This document shows, piece by piece, positions 8,128 to 17,389 of a stretch of 64,000 nt of DNA. The notes beneath the pieces are model-generated. The model worked only from the letters and a program-made list of their open reading frames with translations. It made no database searches and was not told the DNA's origin. Source of the stretch: CBDHDN01 sp965261585 (GTDB lineage: Bacteria > Pseudomonadota > Alphaproteobacteria > UBA6615); contig CBDHDN010000055.1 in the NCBI GenBank assembly GCA_965261585.1, positions 135,381 through 199,380 on the forward strand. Direction: 5' to 3'. Made by a program: the position numbers and the translations under genes. How positions within the stretch are numbered: the stretch's first letter is position 1; the number at the start of each line of letters is the position of its first letter.

Positions 8128-9522
8128 ATGACGACCGCTATCCTGGACGAGATCGCGTTGCCCGATTTCGGCGCGCCGACCGTCGAGCCGACGATCCCGG
8201 CGGCGACCTATCAGGCGCGCATCGACGCGGCGCTGGCACGCAGCCGGGCCCTGGGACACGACGTGCTCGTGATCTATGGCGATCGCGAGCACAGCGCCAA
8301 CCTGGCCTTCCTGACCGGCTTCGACCCGCGTTTCGAGGAGGCGATGCTCGTCCTTGTCCCGGGCCAGGAGCCGGCGCTGTTCGTCGGCAATGAGGACTGG
8401 GGCTACGCCGATATCAGCCCGGTGCGTCTGCGCAAGGTGATGTTCCAGACGTTCAGCCTGATGTCGCAACCGCGCGACCGCAGCAAGCCGCTCGCAACGT
8501 TGCTGAGCGAGGCCGGTGTCGGCGCCGGCAAGCGGGTCGGCGTCGTCGGCTGGAAGTACTTCGACGAAAGCGAGACGGCGATGCCGGCGCAATGGCTGGA
8601 GGTGCCGGCCTATCTGGTCGATACGTTGCGCGCGTTGGCGGGCAACCCCGCGCTCGTCGTCAACGCGGGCGCGATCTTCATGAACGCCGCCGACGGACTG
8701 CGTGTCGTCAACGACGTCGATCAGCTCGCGGTGTTCGAGTACGCCGCGTGTCACACCTCGACCGCCGTTCGCAACGTGCTGTTCGGCCTGAAGCCGGGGC
8801 TCAGCGAATACGAGGCGGCTCAGCTGATGCAGCTCAACGGCATGCCGATGTCCTGCCACCTCATGCTGTCGTCTGGTCCGCGGGCAGCCATGGGCCTGGG
8901 CAGTCCGTCGAGCCGCAGGATCGAGCGGGGCGATCCCTTCACGACGGCGTTCGGCGTCTGGGGCGCCCTCAACTGCCGCGCCGGCTTTGTCGTCGAGGAC
9001 GCGGAAGAGCTGCCCGAAGGCCGGCGCGACTACGTCGAGAAGCTCGTCGCGCCGTATTATCGGGCGATCGCCGAATGGTACGAGACGATCGGCATCGGCG
9101 TCAGCGGCAACGCGCTGTTCGAAGTCGTCGATCGGCATTTGCGCGATCCGTTCTTCGGGATCTTTCTCAACCCCGGTCACCAGCTCCATCTCGACGAGTG
9201 GGTCAACTCGCCGATCTATGCCGGTTCGGACATCGCCTTGGCCTCCGGCATGGCGTTTCAGGTCGACGTCATACCCGCCACCGGTACCGATTATTTTACG
9301 ACGAACATCGAAGACGGCATCGCCTTGGCCGACGCGGACCTGCGCGAAGCGCTGCAGTCGAAGTACCCGGAGGCGTGGACGCGGATCGATGCGCGCCGGC
9401 GTTTCATGGTGACGCAACTCGGCATCACGCTGCGGCCGGAGGTCCTGCCGTTCTCGAACATCCCGGCCTATCTGCCGCCGTTCCTGCTGCAACCTCAACG
9501 GGCCATGCGGATCGCCGGCTAG
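8128..9522 (+). CDS. M24 family metallopeptidase-like / Xaa-Pro aminopeptidase-like protein
   Basis: A two-domain pita-bread fold protein of 464 residues. The N-terminal creatinase-like domain contains VIYGDREHSANLAFLTGFDPRFEEA. The C-terminal domain holds GHQLHLDEWVNSP, FQVDVIPATG and NIEDGIALAD, which occupy the positions of the metal-ligand segments. Several expected Asp/Glu ligands are altered, so the catalytic chemistry is uncertain; creatinase-type enzymes of this fold work without metal. The start is ATG 8128 with GGAGG five bases upstream; a longer upstream frame overlaps the preceding gene. The stop TAG is part of the CTAG target site where an IS1380 element inserted. The coding sequence is therefore complete. 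Confidence 0.82.
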   Translation: MTTAILDEIALPDFGAPTVEPTIPAATYQARIDAALARSRALGHDVLVIYGDREHSANLAFLTGFDPRFEEAMLVLVPGQEPALFVGNEDWGYADISPVRLRKVMFQTFSLMSQPRDRSKPLATLLSEAGVGAGKRVGVVGWKYFDESETAMPAQWLEVPAYLVDTLRALAGNPALVVNAGAIFMNAADGLRVVNDVDQLAVFEYAACHTSTAVRNVLFGLKPGLSEYEAAQLMQLNGMPMSCHLMLSSGPRAAMGLGSPSSRRIERGDPFTTAFGVWGALNCRAGFVVEDAEELPEGRRDYVEKLVAPYYRAIAEWYETIGIGVSGNALFEVVDRHLRDPFFGIFLNPGHQLHLDEWVNSPIYAGSDIALASGMAFQVDVIPATGTDYFTTNIEDGIALADADLREALQSKYPEAWTRIDARRRFMVTQLGITLRPEVLPFSNIPAYLPPFLLQPQRAMRIAG

Positions 9523-11049
9523 CCCTGAAGATTCACGAAGTGCACCGCCGAACTCCGGTAATACGTTATGATTCAATTGCCTAGATTGGATCGAACGCAG
9601 GAGTCCGACGGTGACGAATTGTAGCCCTGAGATGGTTCTGTTTCCAGCCTGCCGCAGGCGGCAGATCGAGGCCGCATTCGACGGTGGCGAGGTGACGAGC
9701 AACGGCGGTGCGTTGCTGTTGCGCCAGGCGGACCGGCAGTTGGGTCTGAGCGCGGCAGTAGCGCGCCGGCTCGGCGATCATCGCCAGCGGGGCAAGGTCA
9801 GGCATCGCATCGTCGACTGCAGACGGCGGCGGGGCAGGACCGGGCGCTGGCCAGCGCGCCGACGCTGTGCCGCTTCGAGAACCAGGCGGAGCCGAGCTGG
9901 GCGTGGTCGATCCACGCGGTGCTGGCGGATGTCTTCATCGCCGCGCATGCGGTTCCGCCGGTGGAGATCGTGCTCGACTTCGATGCCACTGACGACCCGG
10001 TTCATGGCCATCAGGACGGCCGGTTCTTCCATGGCTACTACGACCACTACTGCTTCCTGCCGCTGTATGTGTTCGCCGGCGATCATCTGCTGGTGGCCTA
10101 CTTGCGGCGCTCCGATATCGACTAGGCGAAGCATGCCGGCGCGGTGCTGAAGCTGCTGGTGCGGCGGCTGCGCCTGGCCTGGCCCGCCGTGCGCATCATC
10201 GTGCGGGCGGACTCCGGCTTCTGCCGCTGGCGAATGCTGTCGTGGTGCGAGCGCAACGGCGTCGACTACATCATCGGTCTGGCCAGGAACAAGCGGCTGG
10301 AGGCGCTGGCGGCGCCTGAGATGGCCGAGGCGCCTGCCCTGTTCACCGCCACCGGCGAGAAGCAACGGCGCTTCGCCGAGTTCCGTTACGGCGCCAAGAC
10401 CTGGAACCGCGAACGGCGGGTCATCGCACGCCTCGAGCACATGGCCAGAGGGGCCAACCCGCGCTTCGTGGTGACCAGCCTCGCCGGCGACGGCCAGACA
10501 CTCTACGAGAAACTCTACTGCGCCCGCGGCGACATGGAGAACCGCATCAAGGAACAGCTCGAGCTGTTCTCGGACCGCACCTCGGCCCACCACTGGTGGC
10601 CGAACCAGTTCCGCCTGCTCTTGGCCAGCCTCGCCTACGTGCTGATGACGACAATTCGACGGCTTGGCCTCGCCGGCACCGAGGCCGCCCGCGCCCAGGT
10701 CGGCACGATCCGCCTGCGTTTGCTCAAGATCGGTGCCGTCATCACCCGCAATACCCGCCGGGTCCGCTTCTTGCTCTCCTCAGCCTGCCCGGATCAGGCC
10801 CTGTTCACACTGGTCGCGGCCAGGCTCGAGCCTGGATAGCCACCGACGCCCAGCCGACAGCCGCCATCGCAACGCCGCTAACGACAAGCGGAGGCGTCAA
10901 CGCGTCCGCAACCGACCCCACCACCAGCGATCCGACAACTTCCCGCCATCCATCTGCCAATACACCTGCCCTCGGCCACGGCACGCGCCCCCAACGCCCT
11001 CCTGCCCAGGCCAACTGGCTACTCAACTCGCATTCATGAAATATCCGGG
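9523..11049 (+). mobile_element. Degenerate IS1380-family element
   Basis: The terminal inverted repeats begin CCCTGAAGATTCACGAA on the left and (reverse complement of the right end) CCCGGATATTTCATGAA. A 4-bp target duplication CTAG flanks them at 9519-9522 and 11050-11053, a length IS1380 elements produce. The element is about 1.53 kb, shorter than usual, because the transposase has an internal deletion. It sits exactly on the stop codon of the M24 gene. Confidence 0.82.
9611..10839 (+). pseudogene. IS1380 family transposase, disrupted
   Basis: The GTG at 9611 opens the usual IS1380 N-terminus (FDGGEVTSNGGALLLRQADRQLGL). After RGKVRH (about 9800) some 80-90 bases are missing relative to the family and the frame shifts. 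Reading then resumes as LQTAAGQDRALASAPTLCRFEN, ADVFIAAHAVPP and LDFDATDDPVHGHQDGRFFHGYYDHY, the conserved catalytic-Asp region. A TAG at 10123-10125 interrupts it after LRRSDID. From there the rest of the transposase is open (AVRIIVRADSGFCRW, YIIGLARNKRL, ENRIKEQLELFSDRTS) to 10839. Two independent lesions make it non-functional. Confidence 0.85.
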
Positions 11050-11248
11050 CTAGGCTATGCCGGGGCGGAAGAGGCCGGGCACGGGGCACCCTCATGCTTC
11101 GACAACCCCGGATTTGATCCGGGGATGAGGGGCTGGTTCTGCACGCTTAGATCCTCGCCCACCGCTCGATCCTTGCCTATCAAGCGCGCCTCGTCCTGAG
11201 CCTGTCGAAGGGCGAGGCCGGCTCCGGCACAACGGGCATCTGCCGCCC
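11050..11248. repeat. Intergenic hairpin and dispersed-type repeat motifs
   Basis: A perfect hairpin CCCCGGAT-TTG-ATCCGGGG occupies 11106-11124. About 65 bases later comes TCGTCCTGAGCCTGTCGAAG, a motif I recognise as common between genes in alphaproteobacteria. The hairpin has no T-run, so it looks more like a REP-type element than an intrinsic terminator. It lies downstream of the minus-strand amidase gene. No coding sequence is seen here. Confidence 0.5.
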
Positions 11249-12193
11249 TCACTCCGTGGCGTCGGGCCGGGCCTGTGCCACGGGTGCCGCGATAGCGCCA
11301 TAGAGCTCCGGGCGGCGGTTGCGGTCGAAGTCCCAGCGCGCGTCCCGGTAGGCCTTGGCAAAGTCGAGGTCGCAGGCCGCGATCAGCAATTCATCGCCGA
11401 GCGTGCAGGCCTGGGCGACGAGCTCGCCCGACGGCGCGACGATGGCGCTGCCGCCGATCATGTCGCAGTTCTCCTCCAGGCCGGCCTTGGCGACACCGAC
11501 GACCCAGGTCGCGTTGTGATAGGCGCCGGCCTGCAGGCACAGCGTGTTGTGCCATTCCGCCAGGTGATCGCTCTCGGGCAGGCTCGGGATGTGGCGCGGC
11601 GTGTTGTAGCCGAGCGCCACCAGCTCGACGCCCTGCAGGCCCAACAGGCGGAACGCCTCGGGCCAGCGGCGGTCGTTGCAGATCAGCATGCCGACGCGGC
11701 CGCCGAACGCATCCCATGTCGGGAAGCCCAAATCGCCGACCGCGAAATAGCGCTTCTCCAGGTTCTGGAACGGGTGCTCCGGCACGACGTGGTCGACGCC
11801 CGGCAGGTGGGCCTTGCGGTACTTGCCGACGATACGGCCGTCGCGGTCGACCATGACCGCCGTGTTGAAATAGCGCTCGCGGCCGTCGGCGCGCACCAGC
11901 TCGGCGTAACCGAGCACGAAGCCGATCGACAGCCGCGCCGCCTCGTCGAACAACGGCTGCGTCGCCGGGCCGGGCATCGCGGTCTCGAAATAGCCGTCGA
12001 GCTCGCGTTTGTCCTGCACGTCCCAGTGCGCGAAAAAGCTGCACAGCGCCGCCTCGGGAAAGACGACGAGGTCGCAGCCGGCCCGCTGGGCCTGGCGCAG
12101 CAGGATCAGCAGCCGCTCGACGGTCTGGGCGCGCGTGTCCGCACGCATGATCGGCCCCATCTGGGCCGCGCCGACGGTGACGATGCGGGTCAT
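11249..12193 (-). CDS. N-carbamoyl-D-amino acid hydrolase-like amidase (nitrilase superfamily)
   Basis: A cytoplasmic C-N hydrolase of 314 residues. The catalytic triad is clear: Glu47 in VVFPEAAL, Lys127 in YRKAHLPG and Cys172 in LICNDRRWPEAFR. These are the same positions as in the characterised Agrobacterium D-carbamoylase. NTPRHIP, AEWHNTLCLQAGAYHNATWVVGVAKAG and GGSAIVAPSGELVAQA are also family blocks. The reaction would be hydrolysis of N-carbamoyl-D-amino acids to D-amino acid, CO2 and ammonia, which fits the adjacent FAD amino-acid oxidoreductase. It starts at the ATG preceded by GGGTGAACC. A beta-ureidopropionase-type substrate is the main alternative. Confidence 0.85.
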   Translation of the reverse strand: MTRIVTVGAAQMGPIMRADTRAQTVERLLILLRQAQRAGCDLVVFPEAALCSFFAHWDVQDKRELDGYFETAMPGPATQPLFDEAARLSIGFVLGYAELVRADGRERYFNTAVMVDRDGRIVGKYRKAHLPGVDHVVPEHPFQNLEKRYFAVGDLGFPTWDAFGGRVGMLICNDRRWPEAFRLLGLQGVELVALGYNTPRHIPSLPESDHLAEWHNTLCLQAGAYHNATWVVGVAKAGLEENCDMIGGSAIVAPSGELVAQACTLGDELLIAACDLDFAKAYRDARWDFDRNRRPELYGAIAAPVAQARPDATE

Positions 12194-12278
12194 GGTTCAC
12201 CCCTCCGGTAAGCTCCTGCCAGCTTAGTGCGGTGCGGTACAGCCCCGCCAGCCAGTAGGTCGGCGTCGCTTTCGGAGC

Positions 12279-13394
12279 TTAGGCCGTCAGCGCCGCGGCC
12301 TCGTCGGCGCGCAGCGGCGCCAGCCGCGCCGGGTCGAACGCCGCCAGGTCGAGTGTCGTCGCGGCGCCGTCGACGATCAGCTCCGCCATCGCTTCGCCGC
12401 TGGCCGGCGCGTTCAGGATGCCCCAGCAATTGTGGCCGGTCGCGACGTAGGCGCCGGCGACGCCCGGCACGGCCCCGAGCAGCGGCAGCGCGTCGGCTGC
12501 GATCGGCCGGTAGCAGGCCTGAGTCGCGACGATCTCGGCCCGGCCGAGGGCCGGTGCGACCCGCGCGGCGATGGCGCGCAGCGCGTCCTCGGCGCCCGCC
12601 TCGGGCGCCACCTCCGCCGGATCGACGGGCAGGGGGGCCTCGCTCGACAGGCCGGATACATAGGTCGTGCCGTCGGGGCGCGGGACCACCTCCGGCGCGT
12701 GGACCTCGCCGTCCGCGGCCTCGTACTCGACGAACAGGGCGTGCGGCGTCGCCGGCGGGTCCGGCCGCACGACGATGGAGTGCCCCTTCAGCCCATGGAT
12801 CGCCGGCAGCGGCAGCCATCGGCAGGCCAGCACCGACCATGGCCCCATGGCGATGACAACGGCGTCTGCCGCGACGATCTCGCCGTCGACCTCGACGCCT
12901 GTCGCCCGTGTGCTGTCGGGCGTCAGGGCGACGCCGGTGACCCGGCCCGCCCGCACCTGCGCGCCGCCCATGACGGCGCCGTCCACCATGGCTCGTGTGA
13001 AGGCCGCGGGATGGACCTGCGCCGTCGTCGCCGTCGTGCCGAGCTGCCCATGCACCGCCGCGTCCGGGCCGAGCCACGCCGGCCCCGCTTGCCGCCGGTA
13101 GCGGTCGACGCCGCCCCGGGCCCGGGCAAAGACGCCCAGCGTGTCGAGGACGCGGTAGCCCCAGTCGACGTTCGATTCCGCCGCCAGGGTTTCGTGCAGG
13201 GCATAGCTGCGCCGGGCCAACGGTCCCATCGCGTTGCCGTCGCACCAGTCGAGCGCCAGGAAGCCGCCGGACTTGCCCGACGCCGCGCAGGCGACTCCCG
13301 TGCGCTCGACGACAATCGCCGCGACGCCGCGGCGGCTCAGGAAATAGGCGATCGACGCGCCGATGACGCCGCCGCCGCAGATTAAGACTCGCAT
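12279..13394 (-). CDS. FAD-dependent oxidoreductase, D-amino acid/glycine oxidase type
   Basis: A DAO-fold flavoenzyme of 371 residues. The dinucleotide motif GGGVIGASIAYFLSRRG lies near the N-terminus with an acidic end (VVERTG). GKSGGFLALDWCDG corresponds to the covalent-FAD or substrate loop region. RPIAADALPLLGAVPG and YVATGHNCWGILNAPASGEAMAELI form the C-terminal FAD-binding block. It probably oxidises an amino acid or secondary amine, and is shorter than DadA. The ATG at 13394 was chosen because it directly opens the beta strand before GGGVIG; a longer frame to 13454 adds only low-complexity residues. It lies on the same strand as, and 85 bases upstream of, the D-carbamoylase-like gene and probably shares its operon. 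Confidence 0.82.
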   Translation of the reverse strand: MRVLICGGGVIGASIAYFLSRRGVAAIVVERTGVACAASGKSGGFLALDWCDGNAMGPLARRSYALHETLAAESNVDWGYRVLDTLGVFARARGGVDRYRRQAGPAWLGPDAAVHGQLGTTATTAQVHPAAFTRAMVDGAVMGGAQVRAGRVTGVALTPDSTRATGVEVDGEIVAADAVVIAMGPWSVLACRWLPLPAIHGLKGHSIVVRPDPPATPHALFVEYEAADGEVHAPEVVPRPDGTTYVSGLSSEAPLPVDPAEVAPEAGAEDALRAIAARVAPALGRAEIVATQACYRPIAADALPLLGAVPGVAGAYVATGHNCWGILNAPASGEAMAELIVDGAATTLDLAAFDPARLAPLRADEAAALTA

Positions 13395-13474
13395 GGGGCC
13401 AACCCTGCCGTTCGGTGTTGCCGACAGCCTGCATCGCCTTGCCGCATGGCGCAAACCCGTCGGTGGGGCAGGGC

Positions 13475-14461
13475 TCAGGGCGCGACCGGCACGCCCTCGG
13501 CCAGCGAGCGCACGGCGGCCTCGGCCAGCCGCTGCGCCGCCAGGCCGTCGTGGTGGTTGGCGAGCGGCGGCGTGCCGTCTTCGATCAGCCGGACGAAGGC
13601 ATCGATCTCGGCGGCGTAGGCCGCGGCATAGGGGTCGATGAAGCGGGGTGTGGCCGGCGCCGACGTGAAGCCCTCGCTGCCGCCGGTAACGACCAGGGTC
13701 TCGGGCGCGTTGGTCACCTGCAGGAACGCCTGCGACGCCAGCACCTCGATCCGCTGGTCATAGCCGAACGGCGCATAGCGGCAGTTGTTGATCTGCACAA
13801 GCGGCCCGGCGCGCGCGACCAGCACGATCATGGCCGTGTCGATGTCGCCGATCGCGCCGATCGCCGGATCGCCCAGGCAGGCACCGACGGCGTAGACGGA
13901 CCCGAACTCGCCGCCGGTGAGGTAGCGCGCCATGTCGAAGTCGTGGATCGAAGAGTCCCGGAACAGGCCGCCCGGGACCTTGAGATAGTCCATCGACGCC
14001 GCCGCCGGCCCGCGCGAATACGCGTTGATCTGGAAAACCATTCCCGCCCGGCCGTCGCGGATCCGCTCGCGCACGGCGCGATAGCTCGCGTCGTAGCGGC
14101 GCTGGAAGCCGACCATGCAGCGGATGCCGCTGCGCTCGATGGTCTCGACACAGGCCACGGCCGTCGCGAAGTCGATGCTGAGCGGTTTCTCGCACAGCAC
14201 GGCCTTGCCGGCGGCGGCCGCGCGCTCGACGAGCCCGGCATGGGTGTTCGTCGCACTGGCGATGACGACGCCGTCGATGCCGTCGTCGGCGAACACGGTG
14301 TCCGCATCCGCTGCCGCGGCGCCGCTCAGCGCGGCCAGGTCGGCCGCCGCCGTGCCCGCCGGATCGACGACGTAGCGCAGCTCGACCGCGCCATGCGCGG
14401 CCGCGTTGCGCGCGTGCACCTGGCCGATGCGCCCGGCGCCGAAGACGGCGATCTTGATCAT
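13475..14461 (-). CDS. Gfo/Idh/MocA family oxidoreductase (inositol 2-dehydrogenase-like)
   Basis: An NAD(P)-dependent dehydrogenase of 328 residues. The Rossmann motif is GAGRIGQVHARN (residues 8-19). The family CEKPLS motif places the catalytic lysine at residue 92, and the C-terminal domain has FRDSSIHDFDMARYL with Asp169 and His173. This Lys/Asp/His set is that of myo-inositol 2-dehydrogenase, but related sugar or cyclitol dehydrogenases share it. The ATG at 14461 follows GGGAGACCCAA. It lies on the same strand as the two preceding amino-acid genes, about 80 bases from the FAD enzyme. No other inositol genes are visible. Confidence 0.85.
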   Translation of the reverse strand: MIKIAVFGAGRIGQVHARNAAAHGAVELRYVVDPAGTAAADLAALSGAAAADADTVFADDGIDGVVIASATNTHAGLVERAAAAGKAVLCEKPLSIDFATAVACVETIERSGIRCMVGFQRRYDASYRAVRERIRDGRAGMVFQINAYSRGPAAASMDYLKVPGGLFRDSSIHDFDMARYLTGGEFGSVYAVGACLGDPAIGAIGDIDTAMIVLVARAGPLVQINNCRYAPFGYDQRIEVLASQAFLQVTNAPETLVVTGGSEGFTSAPATPRFIDPYAAAYAAEIDAFVRLIEDGTPPLANHHDGLAAQRLAEAAVRSLAEGVPVAP

Positions 14462-14537
14462 TTGGGTCTCCCGCATCCGCGGTCGAAAGCTAGCACGCCG
14501 GCCTCTGGTACCACCGTGGCGCCGCGCCCGCCCGCGG

Positions 14538-14832
14538 TCAGCCGTGGCTGTTGAGTAACCGGGGCAGGAAGCCGCCGAACCATTGTGCGATGGCCCGGTC
14601 GTAGCGTGCCACACCCGCCAGTTGCTCGTCGCGCGACTGCGCGCCCGGCTGCGTCAGCTTGTGGGCGCCTCGCGTCGTCCAGCGGTCGACCATGCCCGGC
14701 GTCACGTCGGGATGGAACTGCAGCCCGTAGGTCAGCGTGCCATAGCGGAAAGCCTGGTTCGGAAACGTCGCGCTCTCGGCCAGCAGCGTCGCGCCGCGCG
14801 GCAAATCGAAGCCCTCCGAGTTCCAGTGGGAC
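14538..14832 (-). pseudogene. Class I glutamine amidotransferase, C-terminal remnant
   Basis: The remaining frame reads NSEGFDLPRGATLLAES, AFRYGTLTYGLQFHPDVTPGMVDRW and ends GFLPRLLNSHG with TGA. The QFHPD segment carries the catalytic His (and the Glu-equivalent position is Asp) of GMP-synthase-type glutamine amidotransferase domains. The 5' two-thirds, including the nucleophile Cys, is missing: the IS21 element begins exactly where the frame stops at 14832. The sequence beyond the IS21 is a different gene, so insertion was followed by a deletion. Confidence 0.75.
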
Positions 14833-15017
14833 TGTCAACGGCGGAGTAAAACCCGGCCATGTGGCGGAGCAAAAGTGGGCCACTTTGGTTCGGTGAGGAG
14901 CGTGTCCCCGTAGTCCACGGGAGGGACCCACGCGCGGCGTGGACTGCCCCTCAGCAGGCAAAGGCCGCGGCGCGCGTGGGAGGGGCCTGTGGGCCCACGG
15001 GGGCAAGCGGATGCCGC

Positions 15018-15785
15018 TCAGGCGCTTTTTGCGGGTTTCTGTTTTCTTCGGCTCTGCTTGAGGCGGAAGCCTTCGCCGTTCATTTCCAGGATATGGACGT
15101 GGTGGGTCAGGCGGTCCAGCAACGCCCCTGTCAGGCGTTCTGAGCCGAAAACCTCCGTCCACTCGTCGAATGCCAGGTTGGAGGTCACCAGGATCGAGCC
15201 ACGCTCGTAGCGCTGGTTGAACACCTCGAACAGCAACTCGGCGCCGGTCTTGGAGAGCGGCACGAAACCCAGCTCGTCGATGATGAGGAGCTTGAGGTTG
15301 GCGAGCTTCTTCTGGAACCTCAGCAGCTGTCTGTCATCGCGCGCCTCCATGAGCTCGTGGACCAGGGCGGCGGCGGTGGTAAAGCCGACCGACAGGCCCT
15401 TCTGGCAGGCGGCAAGGCCGAGGCCGAGCGCAATGTGACTCTTGCCGGTGCCGGAATTGCCCAGAGCGATCACATTCTCCCGGCGCTCGATGTACTCGCA
15501 TCGTGCCAGCTCGAGGACCAGCGCCTTGTTGAGCGAGGCGATCGCTTTGAAGTCAAAGCTGTCCAAGCTCTTGACGGTCGGGAACTTCGCTTGCCTGATT
15601 CGCCGCTCGACCATGCGGCGCTCGCGGTCGATCAGTTCCAGCTCGGCCAGGCGGAGCAGGTAGCGCACGTGGTCGGCGCCCTCGCTGGCACACTGGCGAG
15701 CCAGCTTGTCGTACTCCCTGAGGAAGGTCGGCAGCTTGAGGGCCTTCAGGTGATGGGCCAGCAACACCTGCGGCGTGTCGCTCAC
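15018..15785 (-). CDS. istB: IS21 helper ATPase IstB
   Basis: An AAA+ ATPase of 255 residues that supports the IstA transposase. The Walker A motif is GNSGTGKSHIALGLGLAAC, Walker B is LLIIDELGF, and the sensor region is ILVTSNLAFDEW. The start is GTG 15785, which overlaps the istA stop as GTGA; a longer frame inside istA is not needed. The C-terminus is basic (RLKQSRRKQKPAKSA). It looks functional. Confidence 0.92.
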   Translation of the reverse strand: MSDTPQVLLAHHLKALKLPTFLREYDKLARQCASEGADHVRYLLRLAELELIDRERRMVERRIRQAKFPTVKSLDSFDFKAIASLNKALVLELARCEYIERRENVIALGNSGTGKSHIALGLGLAACQKGLSVGFTTAAALVHELMEARDDRQLLRFQKKLANLKLLIIDELGFVPLSKTGAELLFEVFNQRYERGSILVTSNLAFDEWTEVFGSERLTGALLDRLTHHVHILEMNGEGFRLKQSRRKQKPAKSA

Positions 15786-17296
15786 GGCGCCGCTCCGCCC
15801 AGCAGGCTCATGTAGCTGGCGGCGGATGTGGTGGTCACCTGGGCCCGCGGCAGATAGGGATAAACGTTCAAGTCGAGCCGGGGGGGTCGACGCTCGACGC
15901 GACACAGCACCAGGTGCTTGACCGCATCATAGCCGATGGCGCCTAACCGCAGGGCATCGCGGATGGCACCGTGCACCTCCTCAAGGGCAAAGGTCTCCAG
16001 AAGACGGAGCACTTGCACGTACTCCCGCTTGCCGGCCTTGCCCATGCGGGCTTCAAGCAAGCGGCGCAGGTTGGCGTACGCCTCGGGCAGCTTCCAACCG
16101 GCCAGCGGGGCGGCTTGATCGAGGGCACCGATCTTCCGCTCCAGCAAGGCCAGATAGTGGATCGGCTCGAAGATCAGGTCCTCTCGTTCGTAAGAGCGTG
16201 GGTGCCGGGCGATGACCTCGGCGGCGCAGCCGATGACCACCTCGTGCACGTAGCCACGGACCCAGACCTCTTGGTGACCGTAGGCGACGGGCACCGAGTA
16301 GTCGTTGCCCCGATAGCGCACCAGGGAGAGCGAATTGACCCGCGTGCCCTCCTTGTCGCAGGCCTCGAAAGGCGCCGGCGGCAATTCCATCAGCTTCTCC
16401 CGGTCGCATCCGAACCGCTCGCCGATGGTCTCGCGATGGCCGCGCAAGACGTCGCTTTCCCGTCTCCGACATTGATGTTCCAGGTGAGCGTTGAAGGCGT
16501 CCCAGCTCGCAAACCGGGGGATGGGAACCATGAAGTTCCGGCGGGCGTAACCGACCAGCCCCTCCACCTTGCCCTTATCATTGCCCTTGCCGGGGCGGCC
16601 ATATCGATCCTGGAACAGATAATGGGATTGAAGCCCGCTGAACGCTCGCGTTCGTTGCCGCGTGCCGTCCGGCAGGATGCGCGACACCAGGCACTTGTCA
16701 TTGTCGTAGAGAATCGATTGGGGAATGCCGCCGAAGAAGGCGAAGGCCCCGTTGTGGCCGTCCAGCCAGGCCTCCGTCGCCGCCGCCGGGTAGGCCGCAA
16801 CGAAGCAGGCATCGCTGTGGGGAAGGTCCATGGCGAAAAAATGCGCCCGCCGCTTGACGCCGGCGATGATCGCATCCGCCTCGCCAAAGTCCGCCTGAGC
16901 GTGACCCGGAGGGTGCGCCAGCGGCACGAACATCTCACGCTGGCGACGGCGCCGTTCCCGGACGTAATCCTTGACGATGGTCTGTTTGCCCGCAAAGCCA
17001 TGCTCGTCGCGAAGACGCTCGAATATCCGCTTCGCCGTGTGGCGCTGCTTGCAGTGAACCGTTCGGTCCTCTTCCAGAATACGGTCAATGATATCCCTGA
17101 AGGGGTCCAGCTTCGGGCGCTTCGGTGGCTGGCGGCGGCGGTAGCCAGGCGGCTCCGAGTGCCCGAGCATCTTCCTCACCGTCTCTCGCGCTATGCCAAA
17201 CCGACTCGCCGCCTCTCGCTGACTCAGCCCATCAACATGGCACGCCAGCCGAACGCGTAGATAAAGGTCAACGGTATACATCCTCCCACCTTCCAT
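15782..17296 (-). CDS. istA: IS21 transposase IstA
   Basis: A DDE recombinase of 504 residues. The N-terminal helix-turn-helix is GLSQREAASRFGIARETVRKML. The rve core has HAQADFGEADAI (first Asp) and SILYDNDKCLV (second Asp), with the Glu in GNDKGKVEGLVGYARRNF. The C-terminal domain has the SLVRYRGNDYSVPVAYG block typical of IstA. The start at 17296 precedes a GGTGGGAGG and a second ATG at 17281; the second sits directly against the purine run, so either could be used. It is transcribed towards istB. Confidence 0.9.
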   Translation of the reverse strand: MEGGRMYTVDLYLRVRLACHVDGLSQREAASRFGIARETVRKMLGHSEPPGYRRRQPPKRPKLDPFRDIIDRILEEDRTVHCKQRHTAKRIFERLRDEHGFAGKQTIVKDYVRERRRRQREMFVPLAHPPGHAQADFGEADAIIAGVKRRAHFFAMDLPHSDACFVAAYPAAATEAWLDGHNGAFAFFGGIPQSILYDNDKCLVSRILPDGTRQRTRAFSGLQSHYLFQDRYGRPGKGNDKGKVEGLVGYARRNFMVPIPRFASWDAFNAHLEHQCRRRESDVLRGHRETIGERFGCDREKLMELPPAPFEACDKEGTRVNSLSLVRYRGNDYSVPVAYGHQEVWVRGYVHEVVIGCAAEVIARHPRSYEREDLIFEPIHYLALLERKIGALDQAAPLAGWKLPEAYANLRRLLEARMGKAGKREYVQVLRLLETFALEEVHGAIRDALRLGAIGYDAVKHLVLCRVERRPPRLDLNVYPYLPRAQVTTTSAASYMSLLGGAAP

Positions 17297-17389
17297 CCCG
17301 AAGAGGATCGAAGGCTACAGGTGGCAGAGTTTTACTCCGCCCGCAGCCGGGCAAATCTCGCCGCTTCCGTGGTCTAATTTGTCACCGCC

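Larger units (their letters stand above)
14833..17345 (-). mobile_element. IS21-family insertion sequence (about 2.5 kb), apparently intact
   Basis: The ends are TG...CA and share GGCGGAGTAAAAC, with the multiple GGCGGAG(T/C)AAAA-type internal repeats typical of IS21 on the left side. It carries istA and istB in the usual order with an overlapping stop/start. No target duplication is visible (left flank CAGTGGGAC, right flank GCCGGGCAAAT), consistent with a deletion at one side after insertion. Confidence 0.85.

Noticed and set aside
6357..8129. Long minus-strand open frame (590 codons) opposite the FG-GAP gene
   Set aside because: High-GC shadow of the plus-strand gene, Arg/Pro/Gly-rich with no domain, while the plus strand has a signal peptide and clear Ca-binding loops.
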